Assembly (NCBI GenBank): GCA_905221615.1 | Contig: CAJNDT010005735.1 | Coordinates: 106,001 to 170,000 of the forward strand | Direction: 5' to 3' | Origin: Symbiodinium sp. CCMP2592 | Lineage: Eukaryota; Sar; Dinophyceae; Suessiales; Symbiodiniaceae | Length of the DNA stretch: 64,000 bases | Shown: positions 1 through 8,205 of the stretch, piece by piece | Position numbering within the stretch: the first letter of the stretch is position 1 | How the letters are laid out: each line of letters starts with the position of its first letter | The notes under the pieces: generated by a model | What the model saw: the letters and a program-made list of their open reading frames with translations, nothing else | What the model was told of the DNA's origin: nothing | Databases searched by the model: none | Translations under genes and position numbers: made by a program

Positions 1-58
1 AAACCCTAAACCTTAAGTCCTAAACACTAAACCCTAAACCCTAAAGCCTAAACCCTAA
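1..58. repeat. interstitial telomere-like repeat (CCCTAAA type)
   Basis: Degenerate CCCTAAA units, several with substitutions (CCTTAAGTCC, CACTAAACCC). The degeneracy argues for an internal tract, not a chromosome end. Confidence 0.85.
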
Positions 59-910
59 ACAAGAAAGGAAAAAGTTGTACTTCTGGGGCGATCTGGCTGC
101 TGCGGGCTGGTGGGGCCCTGCCGGTCCTTCCAGGACCAAGGCGTAAGGCCTGTCAGAGAGACCTGTGCTCTTCTTGAAGATTGAGGGTTTAGGGCTTAGA
201 GCTTAGGGGTTTGGGGAAAAGGGGTTTAGGGTTGAGGGTTTAGGGTCCAGGGGGCTTTGGGGCTTTGGGTGAAGGGGTTCGCGAGACTTGTATGAAGAAC
301 TTCTTATCACCACACTTACTCCAAATGAAAACTAGTTCAAGAACTGCCCAGTTGGCGGTGTGTGTCCAGTCGTGCACGTAGAGCAGGTGCATCTGGCAAA
401 GTGCCTGTTGGAAGGCCTTCTCTTGATGTTTCTGGCGCCGGAACCTGAGTTCGTGTCGGGAAACCCCAAACCTAAAGGATGTCCTTTTCGGCGGCTCCGT
501 TGCTGAATCTTAGGAAACCGAAGCCGCAAAAATCAAACAGGATCCCTGACATTGACCCTAAACCCTAAACCCTAAATAACCTGAGTCTGCCAACAAATCC
601 GAACACTACAGAGCTCCAGAACCGGCTTAACATCAAAACAAGAGCCCTGAAAAGCAGCAGTAAACCCTTTTCCCTAAAACTCTAAAGCCAATACAGCCCT
701 TACACATCCCGAACTCCAAAACTTAAACCTGAATTTTCTGCCGCAGAAGAACTGGTAGAGGCTCATGAAGTCAATAAAGACTCCGACAATCATGGTTGGG
801 TCTCTCCTGTCTGGAAACGTTCGGGACCTCCATACTAGGGTTTAGGGCTTGCTGTAGGGTTTAGTTGCATTAACGGCATTAGCCTTCTCGGGGCATGCTG
901 TACCATAGTT
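59..910. other. gene-free stretch with scattered telomere-like tracts
   Basis: No convincing coding frame. TTTAGGG-type tracts lie around 183-270 and CCCTAAA-type around 555-577, so the orientation flips within 400 bp. The only short open frame (332-529, minus) has no recognisable features. Confidence 0.6.
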
Positions 911-1017
911 CCCAGAGACTCCAATATCCCTCAATGAAGGAATATTCTTTAAATCATGAGGGATCCTATGATATTTTAAGGAATATTCCTTAATTAAGGG
1001 ATATTGGAGTCTCTGGG
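911..1017. mobile_element. foldback MITE-like element, family A copy 1
   Basis: Ends CCCAGAGACTCCAATATCCC and its reverse complement GGGATATTGGAGTCTCTGGG. The palindrome continues inward through TTAATTAAGGAATATTCC, leaving a short AT-rich centre. The same ~105-bp structure recurs at 11303, 11853, 13875, 15494 and 62886, so it is a dispersed family. Confidence 0.85.
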
Positions 1018-1108
1018 TTGAACGCAGCCCTACGCTCCTCGAGACTCTCTGGGCGCTTTCTGGCTTTAAATTGGAGCTCCTCCTGCGGGTTCCTATGCGG
1101 GTTGCCTT

Positions 1109-1237
1109 GAGATCCCAATACCCCTTAATTAAGGAATATACCTTAAATCGTAATAGTGATCCCCCTATAGTTTAAGGTATATTAGTATATTCCTTAAAGA
1201 AAGGGGTATTGGGATAACGAAGGGGTATTGGGATCTC
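1109..1237. mobile_element. foldback element related to family A
   Basis: Arms begin GAGATCCCAATACCCCTTAATTAAGG and close with its approximate complement. The right arm carries a duplicated AAGGGGTATTGGGAT segment. The core resembles family A, but the outer arm differs. Confidence 0.6.
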
Positions 1238-1276
1238 TGAGTGACTCAGACTGAAGCTTTTGGGGTAGCACAGCCC

Positions 1277-1401
1277 TACTTGAAGGATCATGGGACTTAG
1301 TAACTCCGGTTATAATTAAGGTAACAGTACTTATAATTACTTATAACCTCAATCAAGGTACTTACAACCTACCTTGCTAAGTCCCCTGATCCTCCCAACT
1401 A
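1277..1401. mobile_element. foldback MITE-like element, family B copy 1
   Basis: Left arm TACTTGAAGGATCATGGGAC, right arm GTCCCCTGATCCTCC. The interior holds complementary TATAATTAAGGTAA and ATAACC segments. A closely similar copy sits at 1568. Confidence 0.75.
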
Positions 1402-1567
1402 TACCCTAAACCCTAAACCCTATAGATCCCTTTAAGGAACCCTATATAGATCCCTTGAAGGAGCCCCCCTGATCCTCCAAGTACACCCTTAAGCGTGCTA
1501 TGATTGTATCAGGGAGCCCAAGCGAGTCGGACTGACAGTTCGCAGCAGGAGGTCCATGATATTGCTG
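1402..1567. other. telomere-like and AGGGATC-type short repeats
   Basis: CCCTAAACCCTAAACCCTA is followed by two TATAGATCCCTT-AAGGA motifs. This short AAGGGATC repeat type returns near 2370, 8345 and 63470. No gene seen. Confidence 0.5.
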
Positions 1568-1692
1568 TACTTGAAGGATTATGGGACTTAGTAAGTTAGG
1601 GTTATAATTAAGGTAACCATACATATAACTACTTATAACCCCAATTAAGGTACTTATAACCTAACTTACTAAGTCCCCCGATCCTCCAAGTA
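1568..1692. mobile_element. foldback MITE-like element, family B copy 2
   Basis: Perfect-looking ends TACTTGAAGGAT and ATCCTCCAAGTA flank TATGGGACTTAGTAAGTTAGG and its complement. Both ends read TA, which fits a TA target duplication. Confidence 0.85.
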
Positions 1693-1739
1693 GGGGGCCT
1701 GAGTCATTAGTATAGGAATTTGGAGTGTTGCATACTACT

Positions 1740-1854
1740 ACAGTACACCCATAAAGTTGGAAACCGGATTAAGGCCAAATAGTGCCGGAATTCCTTGTGC
1801 AGTAAACTTAAGGATTGAGGCTATTGGGTGTCCAACTTTTGGGCTTCTACTGTA
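1740..1854. mobile_element. degenerate Tc1/mariner-type MITE, family D copy 1
   Basis: Begins ACAGTACACCC...AAAGTTGGAAACC and ends CCAACTTTTGGGCTTCTACTGTA. The right end is a good family D terminus; the left end is diverged. Confidence 0.6.
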
Positions 1855-2251
1855 AGTCTAGTAGGGCCTAAAATGAAATATTGTCTACACAAAACATGTC
1901 CGACCCATCTGTTACGATCTCACACTCCCCGTTTACACAATCGGGAGCGGGATACTCCGGCTCTATGTTCCAAGTTTACAGTTTCGAGCTTTCGTTTTGC
2001 ACGGAAAGGACAGTCCATGATTCACAGCCTATGATCAACTAGGATCCTTCACAAGAACACCGGTGTTTTCTGGGTCTGCAGCCAAGACTTTGACTGAGCA
2101 GCCTGAAGAATTCCAACGATACTCGGCTTTACAACATGGAGCCCCAAGAAATAGTACACCAGAATTGCTCAAGGCTAAGGCACTCAACCATACACCCTGA
2201 ACCCCCCAAGAGAAATATCCTGCACCCTAAACCCAGAACTAGACCTCCTAC
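1855..2251. other. stretch with nothing recognised
   Basis: A 68-codon plus-strand frame (1828-2034) overlaps the end of the preceding element and has no recognisable motif. No gene or repeat family was recognised in the rest. Confidence 0.4.
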
Positions 2252-2346
2252 GGTTGATGATATAAATCCTGCATTACCCAGAATAAGGAATATAACATAA
2301 TTTCCATAGTCTAAGGTCCTTAAAGTAATGCAGGATTTATATCATC
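2252..2346. mobile_element. foldback MITE-like element, family H copy 1
   Basis: Arms GGTTGATGATATAAATCCTG and its complement CAGGATTTATATCATCA enclose GCATTACC...TAATG and an AT-rich centre. Related copies lie at 12119 and 53983. A solo right arm, AGGATTTATATAATCAACCGTA-like, lies at about 2427-2449. Confidence 0.8.
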
Positions 2347-2359
2347 AGCCCTAAACCCT

Positions 2360-2426
2360 CAAACCCTAAAAAACCCTTAAAGGCACCCCTTAAAGGTACC
2401 CTTATGGATCCCTTCAAAGGAACCCC
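2360..2426. repeat. short CCTTAAAGG-type repeat cluster
   Basis: CCCTTAAAGGCACCCCTTAAAGGTACCC and further AAGGNNCCC units follow a CCCTAAA tract. The motif is like the larger cluster at 63470. Confidence 0.5.
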
Positions 2427-2536
2427 AGGATTTATATAATCAACCGTATGTTTAGGAGGGAGACGCGAGCCTCCAGCCATCTTCCAGGAGGCCGACCAAC
2501 TCACTCGACTGAAATCCTGGGGTCTTGCCAGGGAAC

Positions 2537-2670
2537 CGTGGGTTTAGGGTTTAGGGTTTTTTTAAAAGCTCCTTTTTAGGGTTTAGGGCTTAGGGTTTAG
2601 GGTTGAGTAGGGGAACCCCAAACCCTTAAACCCTCAACCCTAAACCCTGAACCCTAAACCCTAACCCCTT
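2537..2670. repeat. telomere-like repeats with an orientation flip
   Basis: TTTAGGG units (2540-2605) are followed within about 20 bp by CCCTAAA units (2618-2670). The right part belongs to the 172-bp direct repeat that flanks the retroelement. Confidence 0.8.
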
Positions 2671-2768
2671 ACTGTTAACGCTTTATTGTTTTGAGCTTTT
2701 GGAGTCCCGGGTTCAGGGTTTAGTCTGGGGCTGAGGACTTAGGAGTTTGGGCTCAGGGGAATGGAAGC
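2597..2768 (+). repeat. 172-bp flanking direct repeat, left copy
   Basis: Matches 7881-8052 base for base in length with only a few substitutions. It runs from TTAGGGTTGAGTAGGGG to CTCAGGGGAATGGAAGC. The two copies bracket the retroelement and its minisatellite exactly, so this is either an unusually long target-site duplication or the edge of a duplicated segment. Confidence 0.9.
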
Positions 2769-2769
2769 C

Positions 2770-3125
2770 CACTTGGTGCAGACGCTGGCTCGAAGCAGTA
2801 AAGAGGCACCGATTTCTCAAACTCTCGCCACTATGGCTTCACAGGCTGGTTAGGACTTTGCTACCCTAACTGTACCCTTGTCGCTTTAGCGGGTTCAGCC
2901 AAAAAACTTCGATATGCTCATCTTGCATCCGCGTTTAGGATGCTCAAAGAAGCATGTTGAAGCAAGCACTTTAAGGGCTCGCTGTCACGAGAGTGTGTTC
3001 GCTGTCAAGAGAGTGTTAAACAAACTCGCACCTCTAGCCCCAGGCCTGTTGCCCAGGATCTCCTGGAAGTCTGTTCGCCTCAGGCGCGGTGTGGGTTCTA
3101 TCATCCCGAGAGAAACGGAGAGGGA
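2770..3125 (-). repeat. pseudo-LTR, 3' copy of the PLE
   Basis: A 356-bp segment nearly identical to 6438-6793, with a few substitutions (for example GGGTTC versus GGATTC near the right end). It runs from CACTTGGTGCAGACGCTGG to CGGAGAGGGA. The RT stop codon (3101-3103) lies inside it, so the last RT residues are encoded by the repeat. The copy is directly adjacent to the left 172-bp repeat. Confidence 0.93.
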
Positions 3126-4342
3126 GTCACCCTCCTTCCATCCCCTTGCTCCTCCATTTGAGTCTCTCCGTATGCTTTCATGACATAGTTGCTTTCGCGG
3201 ACTTTGTGCGTCAAATGCTTATCAGGCAATCGCCAACACATCTGTAAGTCTGCTGGTTGTCCAGTATGGAGATCCATCTGGCACTTCTTCCAGACCCTGT
3301 TGCAGATGTGTGGGATCCTGGATTCACTCCAAGCTTGCCTGTATGGAAGCACCAGTCTGGGCAAATGCTTATGTCCATCTCTTCTCTTCAACCGCGGGCC
3401 GGATTCATCCTCACAGGCTTCAAACCCCGTGTGGTGCCGGTAGCGGTCTTTGAACTTCCGTGCTTCAGCCATGGCTGTAGCAGGGTCGCTGCATCGCATC
3501 TTGATGCGTCTCAGCTGCCCTTTCGGCCATGAAGCGTGCACAGATGGGTGATGCGAAGATGAACATAGCAAACGTGTCCACTGGTTTGTAGGCTTCGTGT
3601 GGAGTCTGTAGTCTAAGACGCCTGTCTTCCTCCACCCTGGGCCCTTGAAAAGCACTACATCAAGCATCGAGATCGATTGTTGGCTCACTTCATCAAAATG
3701 GATAGCAAAAGGTTTGGCTTTCTCTCGGAAAAGTCTCTCGAAACTCCGGCGTTGGTCACGAGAGCCAGATGTGATGATCAATCCGTCATCTTTTAATCTG
3801 GCATAAAAGATGATCCCGAACTGGCTCTGGGTCATATGGTCTGCCGCGAAGTTGCTTTCAGCTAAATGACAAAACGCACAGTCACTCAGCTCTCCACTGC
3901 AGGTGAGTCCCATGCCGGATCCTATACGGACGTCATAGAGGAGATCATGGAAACCGTCTGTTACTATCTGCGATTTGAGTATGTGCTCCACCAGTAAGCG
4001 CGCGGATTCCCGGAACTTCGCTGGAAAAGCTTCTTCTGTAGCTGTACATATCGCAGAGTGTGTCCCAGACATGAAAAACTCCTTGACATCAAAACGGAAA
4101 AGCCAAGCCTCTGGAGGAACTTTTACCTGGCGAAGGACATCAAGAAGGTGATCAGTGTCCTTGAGTATATGGGTATACTGAGCCAAGTGTGTTTTGAGGA
4201 GGGAGGAAATCCACTTCATACCCGGCTTCATGAAATGATCCGGAGCAGCATGTACCAACCTCATCTTCTGTTCTCCTTCAGGCTTGTGGGTCTTGACTGT
4301 TGTCAAGATCTTAGTAACAAAACTTCTGCACCCACTCCTCAA
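3101..4342 (-). CDS. Penelope-like reverse transcriptase, endonuclease-lacking
   Basis: This frame would copy element RNA into DNA. With residues numbered from the TTG at 4342, KTHK is at 17-20 (the PLE KxHK motif), FDVKEFF with the motif A Asp at 85, GSGMGLTCSG (motif B) at 141-150, and LKDD (motif C) at 183-186, where most PLEs have Y-x-DD. DYRLHTKPTN ends at 253, HHP begins at 265, PKGQLRRIKMRCS ends at 285, and LVLPY is at 330-334. This order matches PLE RT through the thumb and linker. The protein then ends after about 413 residues with no GIY-YIG domain. There is no ATG near the start: the first Met is residue 27, after the KTHK motif. The frame is open upstream only to a TAA at 4355-4357. 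It continues the frame of ORF2, so the two probably form one interrupted polyprotein. The RT call is firm; activity is doubtful. Confidence 0.9.
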   Translation of the reverse strand: MRSGCRSFVTKILTTVKTHKPEGEQKMRLVHAAPDHFMKPGMKWISSLLKTHLAQYTHILKDTDHLLDVLRQVKVPPEAWLFRFDVKEFFMSGTHSAICTATEEAFPAKFRESARLLVEHILKSQIVTDGFHDLLYDVRIGSGMGLTCSGELSDCAFCHLAESNFAADHMTQSQFGIIFYARLKDDGLIITSGSRDQRRSFERLFREKAKPFAIHFDEVSQQSISMLDVVLFKGPGWRKTGVLDYRLHTKPTNQWTRLLCSSSHHPSVHASWPKGQLRRIKMRCSDPATAMAEARKFKDRYRHHTGFEACEDESGPRLKRRDGHKHLPRLVLPYRQAWSESRIPHICNRVWKKCQMDLHTGQPADLQMCWRLPDKHLTHKVRESNYVMKAYGETQMEEQGDGRRVTPSPFLSG

Positions 4343-4354
4343 CGAAGATAGGAG

Positions 4355-4363
4355 TTAATTTTA
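4355..4363 (-). other. two in-frame stops (TAA-AAT-TAA) between ORF2 and RT
   Basis: On the minus strand ORF2 ends with TAA at 4363-4361, then AAT, then TAA at 4357-4355. The RT frame continues in the same register immediately afterwards. Either the polyprotein is broken here or synthesis needs readthrough or reinitiation. Confidence 0.85.
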
Positions 4364-5089
4364 GAGATCTGCGTCCTCTGTTTGGTGGCCGATGTACTTG
4401 ACTATGTAGGTGTAGTCCTGAGCGATATCCTCAACCATTGCTTCATGAGCAAATCTTTCCCCGTAGACGGGCAAAGATAAGGAATCAAGGACCGCCTTCG
4501 CAAGAGACTGCTTCCAGACGAGAGCATATCCCCCATCCTTGTCTGTACGCACAGCTCCTACCGGGCCCTCGCGCAGCATTTGGATTCCCCATTTTGCTAC
4601 TCTGCTGAGGTTCGAAATGCAAGACTGAGAAAACTTCAAACTGCTTCGCTTCCCATAGGCCGTGGTGAAGACTCCTCTCTTCAATTCATAGATGAAAACT
4701 TCCCATTCATCAGCCAGCTTGTGAGGGCATGGTGGTGTGCTTCTACGGCTTCGCAGCTTCCACCATACCGATCGCTCCTGGCTGTCCCCCTCGGATTCAG
4801 AATGGAATAGCCTCCATCTCAACTTGTTCTCCCATTGGGAGATGGCACGGCTCAGTTCTGACATCGGCGGCAGTCTCTTAGATTGAAAAATATGCTTCGG
4901 ATGTAAACGTAAAACGAATTCCACAGGCCATGGCACCTGGCCTTTCTCCAGAATTGAAGCGCACTTGTATTCAGGAACATAGAAGTAGGCACCCGGGTGG
5001 CCCTTTCCACAATCCATCAAAATTTTCAACTCTGGAGCGGTCATGCTGCGGGTGAGGTCAAGGAACCGTCTCACCATCTCTTCCTCCAT
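4361..5089 (-). CDS. PLE ORF2, probable N-terminal part of the RT polyprotein
   Basis: A 242-codon frame from an ATG at 5089. Its start overlaps the end of ORF1 by 19 bases: the ORF1 stop TGA is at 5073-5071. The protein is mixed charged and hydrophobic, with no membrane segment. Tryptophan-rich segments such as WENKLRWRLF and WWKLRSRRS occur in the middle, and it ends ...YIVKYIGHQTEDADL. I recognise no catalytic domain. It lies in the same frame as the RT and directly upstream, and PLE RTs usually carry an N-terminal extension before KxHK, so I infer that it is that extension cut off by the two stops. A separate accessory protein is the alternative. Confidence 0.7.
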   Translation of the reverse strand: MEEEMVRRFLDLTRSMTAPELKILMDCGKGHPGAYFYVPEYKCASILEKGQVPWPVEFVLRLHPKHIFQSKRLPPMSELSRAISQWENKLRWRLFHSESEGDSQERSVWWKLRSRRSTPPCPHKLADEWEVFIYELKRGVFTTAYGKRSSLKFSQSCISNLSRVAKWGIQMLREGPVGAVRTDKDGGYALVWKQSLAKAVLDSLSLPVYGERFAHEAMVEDIAQDYTYIVKYIGHQTEDADL

Positions 5090-6408
5090 CCAGCTTTGCC
5101 TTTTCCTTTCCCTTCCTTGCCTTTTCCAGGCTTGCCTCCTTTGCCTTTTCCTTTCTTTGCGTGGTGCCAGGCATACCCTAAAAAAGACTTCGATGCATCA
5201 CTGGACGGGTGGGAGGATGGTCCTTTGCTCGCCTTTCCTTTCGCGGCTCCTTTGCCCTTCGCCCCTTTGGTGTCCACGCCTTTCCAAGCTCCTTTGCCCT
5301 TGTCCTGTCCTTTTCCTTTTCCTTTTCCTTTGTCTTTGCCCTTTCCTTTTCCTTTTCCTCCTTTGGGGTCTTGCTGAGTCTTGTTGTTCTGCTTGGCGGT
5401 CTCGATCCAGAAGGTCTCGACAGGGTCACTTTGCATTCCACTGGTGGTAGCCACGAACGCACTGGCTGAGTTCAAGTGCGGGTTCACTCCATCTCTGCTG
5501 CTGTTCGCCGAACGTTGCTTCACATTCTCCTTGATGCGCGCGTCAATCGTTTGCTTGAGCAGCTCTTCCGGGGTTTTCAGGAGCATCTTGTTGACCATGT
5601 CCTGCTTCTTCTTCTCCTGGAACTTCAAGTGATCCTTGCGCTTCTTGACTAAAGCTGCCGCCTGGTCCACAGTCTTGTTGTAGACGTTGCTCGCTTTGGA
5701 CTCCACCATGCTGGTTGTGATCTTGTTGGCTTCCGGTTCTTCCTCTTCAAAATCCAGATCTAAATCCCGCCAAGTCTGGACTTTAGACTTGAAAGACTCT
5801 GAGCACTTGTTCACGAACTCAGACTTCTTGGTGGCTTTTCGAAGGTCTACTCGCTGGGCATTAGCTATCATCAGGTCAATCTTCCGCATGGAGTGCAGGT
5901 AGCTGCAGTGGATGATCTTCTTAGCATCCCTCAGCGTAGTTTGCTCTGGGATCTCTACGTGCCATGAACTCTCTCCAAAGGTAAGAGAGTCCAAGAAGGG
6001 AGTCTCGTAGGGGAACGAAACTGGCTTCATCCCATTCGGAACCCTCATCATCTTCAGGCACTCGATGTCTTTCTCATGCTGCATGATGCGGGAGTTGGTC
6101 TTCTGCAGCTGTTCTATCTTCGTTGCAAGTTCCAAAGACACCTTTTTGATCAGCTTCAAAGAGTCTGCTGGGATCACTTTGGCGAACTCATCTTCTACTG
6201 CCATTTTGATATTCCGGATCTTATCCTCTTCTTCTTTCCTCATGTTGAGTTCAGGCTCTTGCTCTGTGCGTGTGTTGGCCTCTTCGGGCTCCCTGGATCT
6301 CGTTCGCGATCTTCTGGGCTCTGCTGTCGGGGCCGGAAACTGCTGGGCCGCCGTTGCTAGAAGAGGCCTTCCTCTTCGCTGACTATCGGAAGCCTCACTG
6401 CCGACCAT
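5071..6408 (-). CDS. PLE ORF1: charged protein with basic Gly-Lys tail
   Basis: I place the start at the ATG at 6408, in an ACCATGG context 29 bases inside the pseudo-LTR end; upstream in-frame codons offer only a GTG at 6477. The product is 445 residues. The N-terminus is Arg/Ser/Glu-rich (EPRRSRTRSREPEE). It is followed by a long charged, heptad-like stretch with a KIEQLQKTNSRIMQHEKDIE segment, then an acidic patch (DLDFEEEEPE) and a lysine-rich helix-like region (KKRKDHLKFQEKKKQ). The last 97 residues are dominated by GK and GKGK repeats and end in GWRKRW. A coiled-coil part and a basic tail are what a retroelement ORF1 RNA chaperone would have; that role is inference. Its 3' end overlaps the ORF2 start, so ORF2 may depend on reinitiation or frameshifting. 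Confidence 0.85.
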   Translation of the reverse strand: MVGSEASDSQRRGRPLLATAAQQFPAPTAEPRRSRTRSREPEEANTRTEQEPELNMRKEEEDKIRNIKMAVEDEFAKVIPADSLKLIKKVSLELATKIEQLQKTNSRIMQHEKDIECLKMMRVPNGMKPVSFPYETPFLDSLTFGESSWHVEIPEQTTLRDAKKIIHCSYLHSMRKIDLMIANAQRVDLRKATKKSEFVNKCSESFKSKVQTWRDLDLDFEEEEPEANKITTSMVESKASNVYNKTVDQAAALVKKRKDHLKFQEKKKQDMVNKMLLKTPEELLKQTIDARIKENVKQRSANSSRDGVNPHLNSASAFVATTSGMQSDPVETFWIETAKQNNKTQQDPKGGKGKGKGKDKGKGKGKGQDKGKGAWKGVDTKGAKGKGAAKGKASKGPSSHPSSDASKSFLGYAWHHAKKGKGKGGKPGKGKEGKGKGKAGWRKRW

Positions 6409-6437
6409 GGTCTGAAAGTCTGACTTGCCACGAAACA

Positions 6438-6793
6438 CACTTGGTGCAGACGCTGGTTCGAAGCAGTAAAGAGGCACCGATTTCTCAAACTCTCGCCACT
6501 ATGGCTTCACAGGCTGGTTAGGACTTTGCTACCCTAACTGTACCCTTGTCGCTTTAGCGGGCTCAGCCAAAAAACTTCGATATGCTCATCTTGCATCCGC
6601 GTTTAGGATGCTCAAAGAAGCATGTTGAAGCAAGCACTTTAAGGGCTCGCTGTCACGAGAGTGTGTTCGCTGTCAAGAGAGTGTTAAACAAACTCGCACC
6701 TCTAGCCCCAGGCCTGTTGCCCAGGATCTCCTGGAAGTCTGTTCGCCTCAGGCGCGGTGTGGATTCTATCATCCCGAGAGAAACGGAGAGGGA
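6438..6793 (-). repeat. pseudo-LTR, 5' copy of the PLE
   Basis: Partner of 2770-3125 at an offset of exactly 3,668 bases along its whole 356 bp. It lies just upstream of the ORF1 ATG (6408), so it would carry the promoter and 5' leader. Its outer end, ACGGAGAGGGA, runs straight into the minisatellite at 6783-7880. Confidence 0.93.
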
Positions 6794-7880
6794 CGGAGAG
6801 GGAGAGGGACGGAGAGGGACGGAGAGGGAGAGGGACGGAGAGGGACGGAGAGCGGAGAGGGACGGAGAGGGACGGAGAGGGACGGAGAGGGACGGAGAGG
6901 GACCGGAGAGGGACGGAGAGGGACGGAGAGGGACGGAGAGGGACGGAGAGGGACGGAGAGGGACGGAGAGGGACGGAGAGGGACGGAGAGGGACGAGAGG
7001 GACGGAGGGACGGAGAGGGAGAGGGAGAGGAGAGGGAGAGGGAGGGACGGAGAGGGACGGAGAGGGAGGGAGGGAGAGGGAGAGAGAGAGGAGAGGAGAG
7101 GGAGGGACGGAGGAGGGACGGAGAGGGACGGAGACGGAGAGGGACGGAGAGGGACGGAGAGGACGGAGGGAGGGAGGGACGGAGAGGGACGGAGGGAGGA
7201 GGGACGGGAGGAGAGGAGACGGAGAGGGAGAGGGAGACGGAGCGACGGAGGACGGAGAGGGACGGAGAGGGACGGAGAGGGACGGAGAGGGACCGACGGA
7301 GAGGGACGGAGAGGGACGGAGAGGAGAGGGACGGAGAGGGAGAGGGACGGAGAGAGAGACGGAGAGGGGAGGAGACGGAGAGGGAGAGAGGGACGGAGAG
7401 GAGAGGGGAGAGGGACGGAGAGGGACGGAGAGGGACGGAGAGGGACGGAGAGGGACGGAGAGGGACGGAGAGGAGAGGGAGAGGGACGGAGAGGGAGAGG
7501 GACGGAGAGGGACGGAGAGGGAGAGGGAGAGGGACGGAGAGGGACGGAGGGACGGAGAGGGACGGAGAGGGACGGAGAGGGACGAGAGAGGGACGGAGAG
7601 GGAGGGAGGGACGGAGAGGGACGGAGAGGGACGGAGAGAGACGGAGAGGGATGGAGAGGGACGGAGAGGGACGGAGAGGGACGGAGAGGGAGAGGGACGG
7701 AGAGGGACGGAGAGGGACGGAGAGGGAGGGACGGAGAGGGACGGAGAGGGACGGAGAGGGACGGAGAGGGAGAGGGACGGAGAGGGAGGGACGGAGAGGG
7801 ACGGAGAGGGAGAGGGACGGAGAGGGAGAGGGACGGAGAGGGACGGAGAGAGACGGAGAGGGACGGAGAGGGACGGAGAG
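6783..7880. repeat. 10-bp minisatellite (GGACGGAGAG)n
   Basis: About 1.1 kb of GGACGGAGAG with interspersed 6-bp GGGAGA shortenings and occasional single-base slips. The plus strand is almost all purine. The unit equals the terminal ACGGAGAGGGA of the adjoining pseudo-LTR, so the array seems to have grown from it. It produces open frames of 375-443 codons on both strands (RDGEGRRGTE-like and SPSLSVPLRP-like); these are low-complexity artefacts. Confidence 0.95.
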
Positions 7881-8052
7881 TTAGGGTTGAGTAGGGGCAC
7901 CCCAAACCCCTAAACCCTCAACCCTAAACCCTGAACCCTAAACCCTAACCCCTTACTGTTAACGCTTTATTGTTTTGAGCTTTTGGAGTCCCGGGTTCAG
8001 GGTTTAGTCTGGGGCTGAGGACTTAGGAGTTTGGGCTCAGGGGAATGGAAGC
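7881..8052 (+). repeat. 172-bp flanking direct repeat, right copy
   Basis: Same length and almost the same sequence as 2597-2768. It begins TTAGGGTTGAGTAGGGG directly after the minisatellite and ends GGGAATGGAAGC, after which the sequence differs from the left copy. Confidence 0.9.
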
Positions 8053-8099
8053 AAAAAGATAACTTGGTGGGGATATCATATAGCGTGTAAATCCTATTG

Positions 8100-8205
8100 T
8101 ACCCTACATCCTAAAGCCTGAAACTCCCTAAAAACCCCTAAACCCTGAAAAAGAGCCCTAATCCCTAAACCCTAAACCCCAAACCCTAAACCCTAAACCC
8201 TGAAA
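8100..8205. repeat. telomere-like repeats (CCCTAAA type)
   Basis: Imperfect CCCTAAA/CCCTGAA units, best preserved at 8155-8205. Confidence 0.8.

Larger units (their letters stand above)
2770..6793 (-). mobile_element. Penelope-like retroelement (PLE) with direct pseudo-LTRs
   Basis: Read on the minus strand the order is pseudo-LTR (6793-6438), ORF1 (6408-5071), ORF2 (5089-4361), reverse transcriptase (4360-3101) and a second pseudo-LTR (3125-2770). The RT has PLE hallmarks: KTHK, FDV, a DD box, KPTN, and a downstream PKGQLRR...CS block. Direct-orientation repeats sharing the element ends are a known PLE trait. No GIY-YIG endonuclease follows the RT. Such endonuclease-lacking PLEs are known at or near telomeres in several eukaryotes, and this copy sits among telomere-like repeats. 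The element is about 4.0 kb between the outer pseudo-LTR ends. Two stop codons inside the RT frame suggest a dead or readthrough-dependent copy. Confidence 0.85.

Noticed and set aside
1-58. True chromosome end
   Set aside because: The units are degenerate and similar tracts occur throughout the window in both orientations.
2770-3125. Hammerhead ribozyme in the pseudo-LTR, as known for many PLEs
   Set aside because: I found no CTGANGA core with a matching GAAA on the minus strand; the nearest, CTGAGGCGAAC near 3075, lacks the required bases.
3101-4342. Telomerase reverse transcriptase
   Set aside because: The KTHK, KPTN and PKGQLRR...CS blocks and the pseudo-LTRs fit PLE RT; no telomerase RNA-binding domain is seen upstream.
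6582-7913. Open frames of 375-443 codons on both strands
   Set aside because: They translate the GGACGGAGAG minisatellite; the repeat lacks stops in several frames and the products are pure low complexity.
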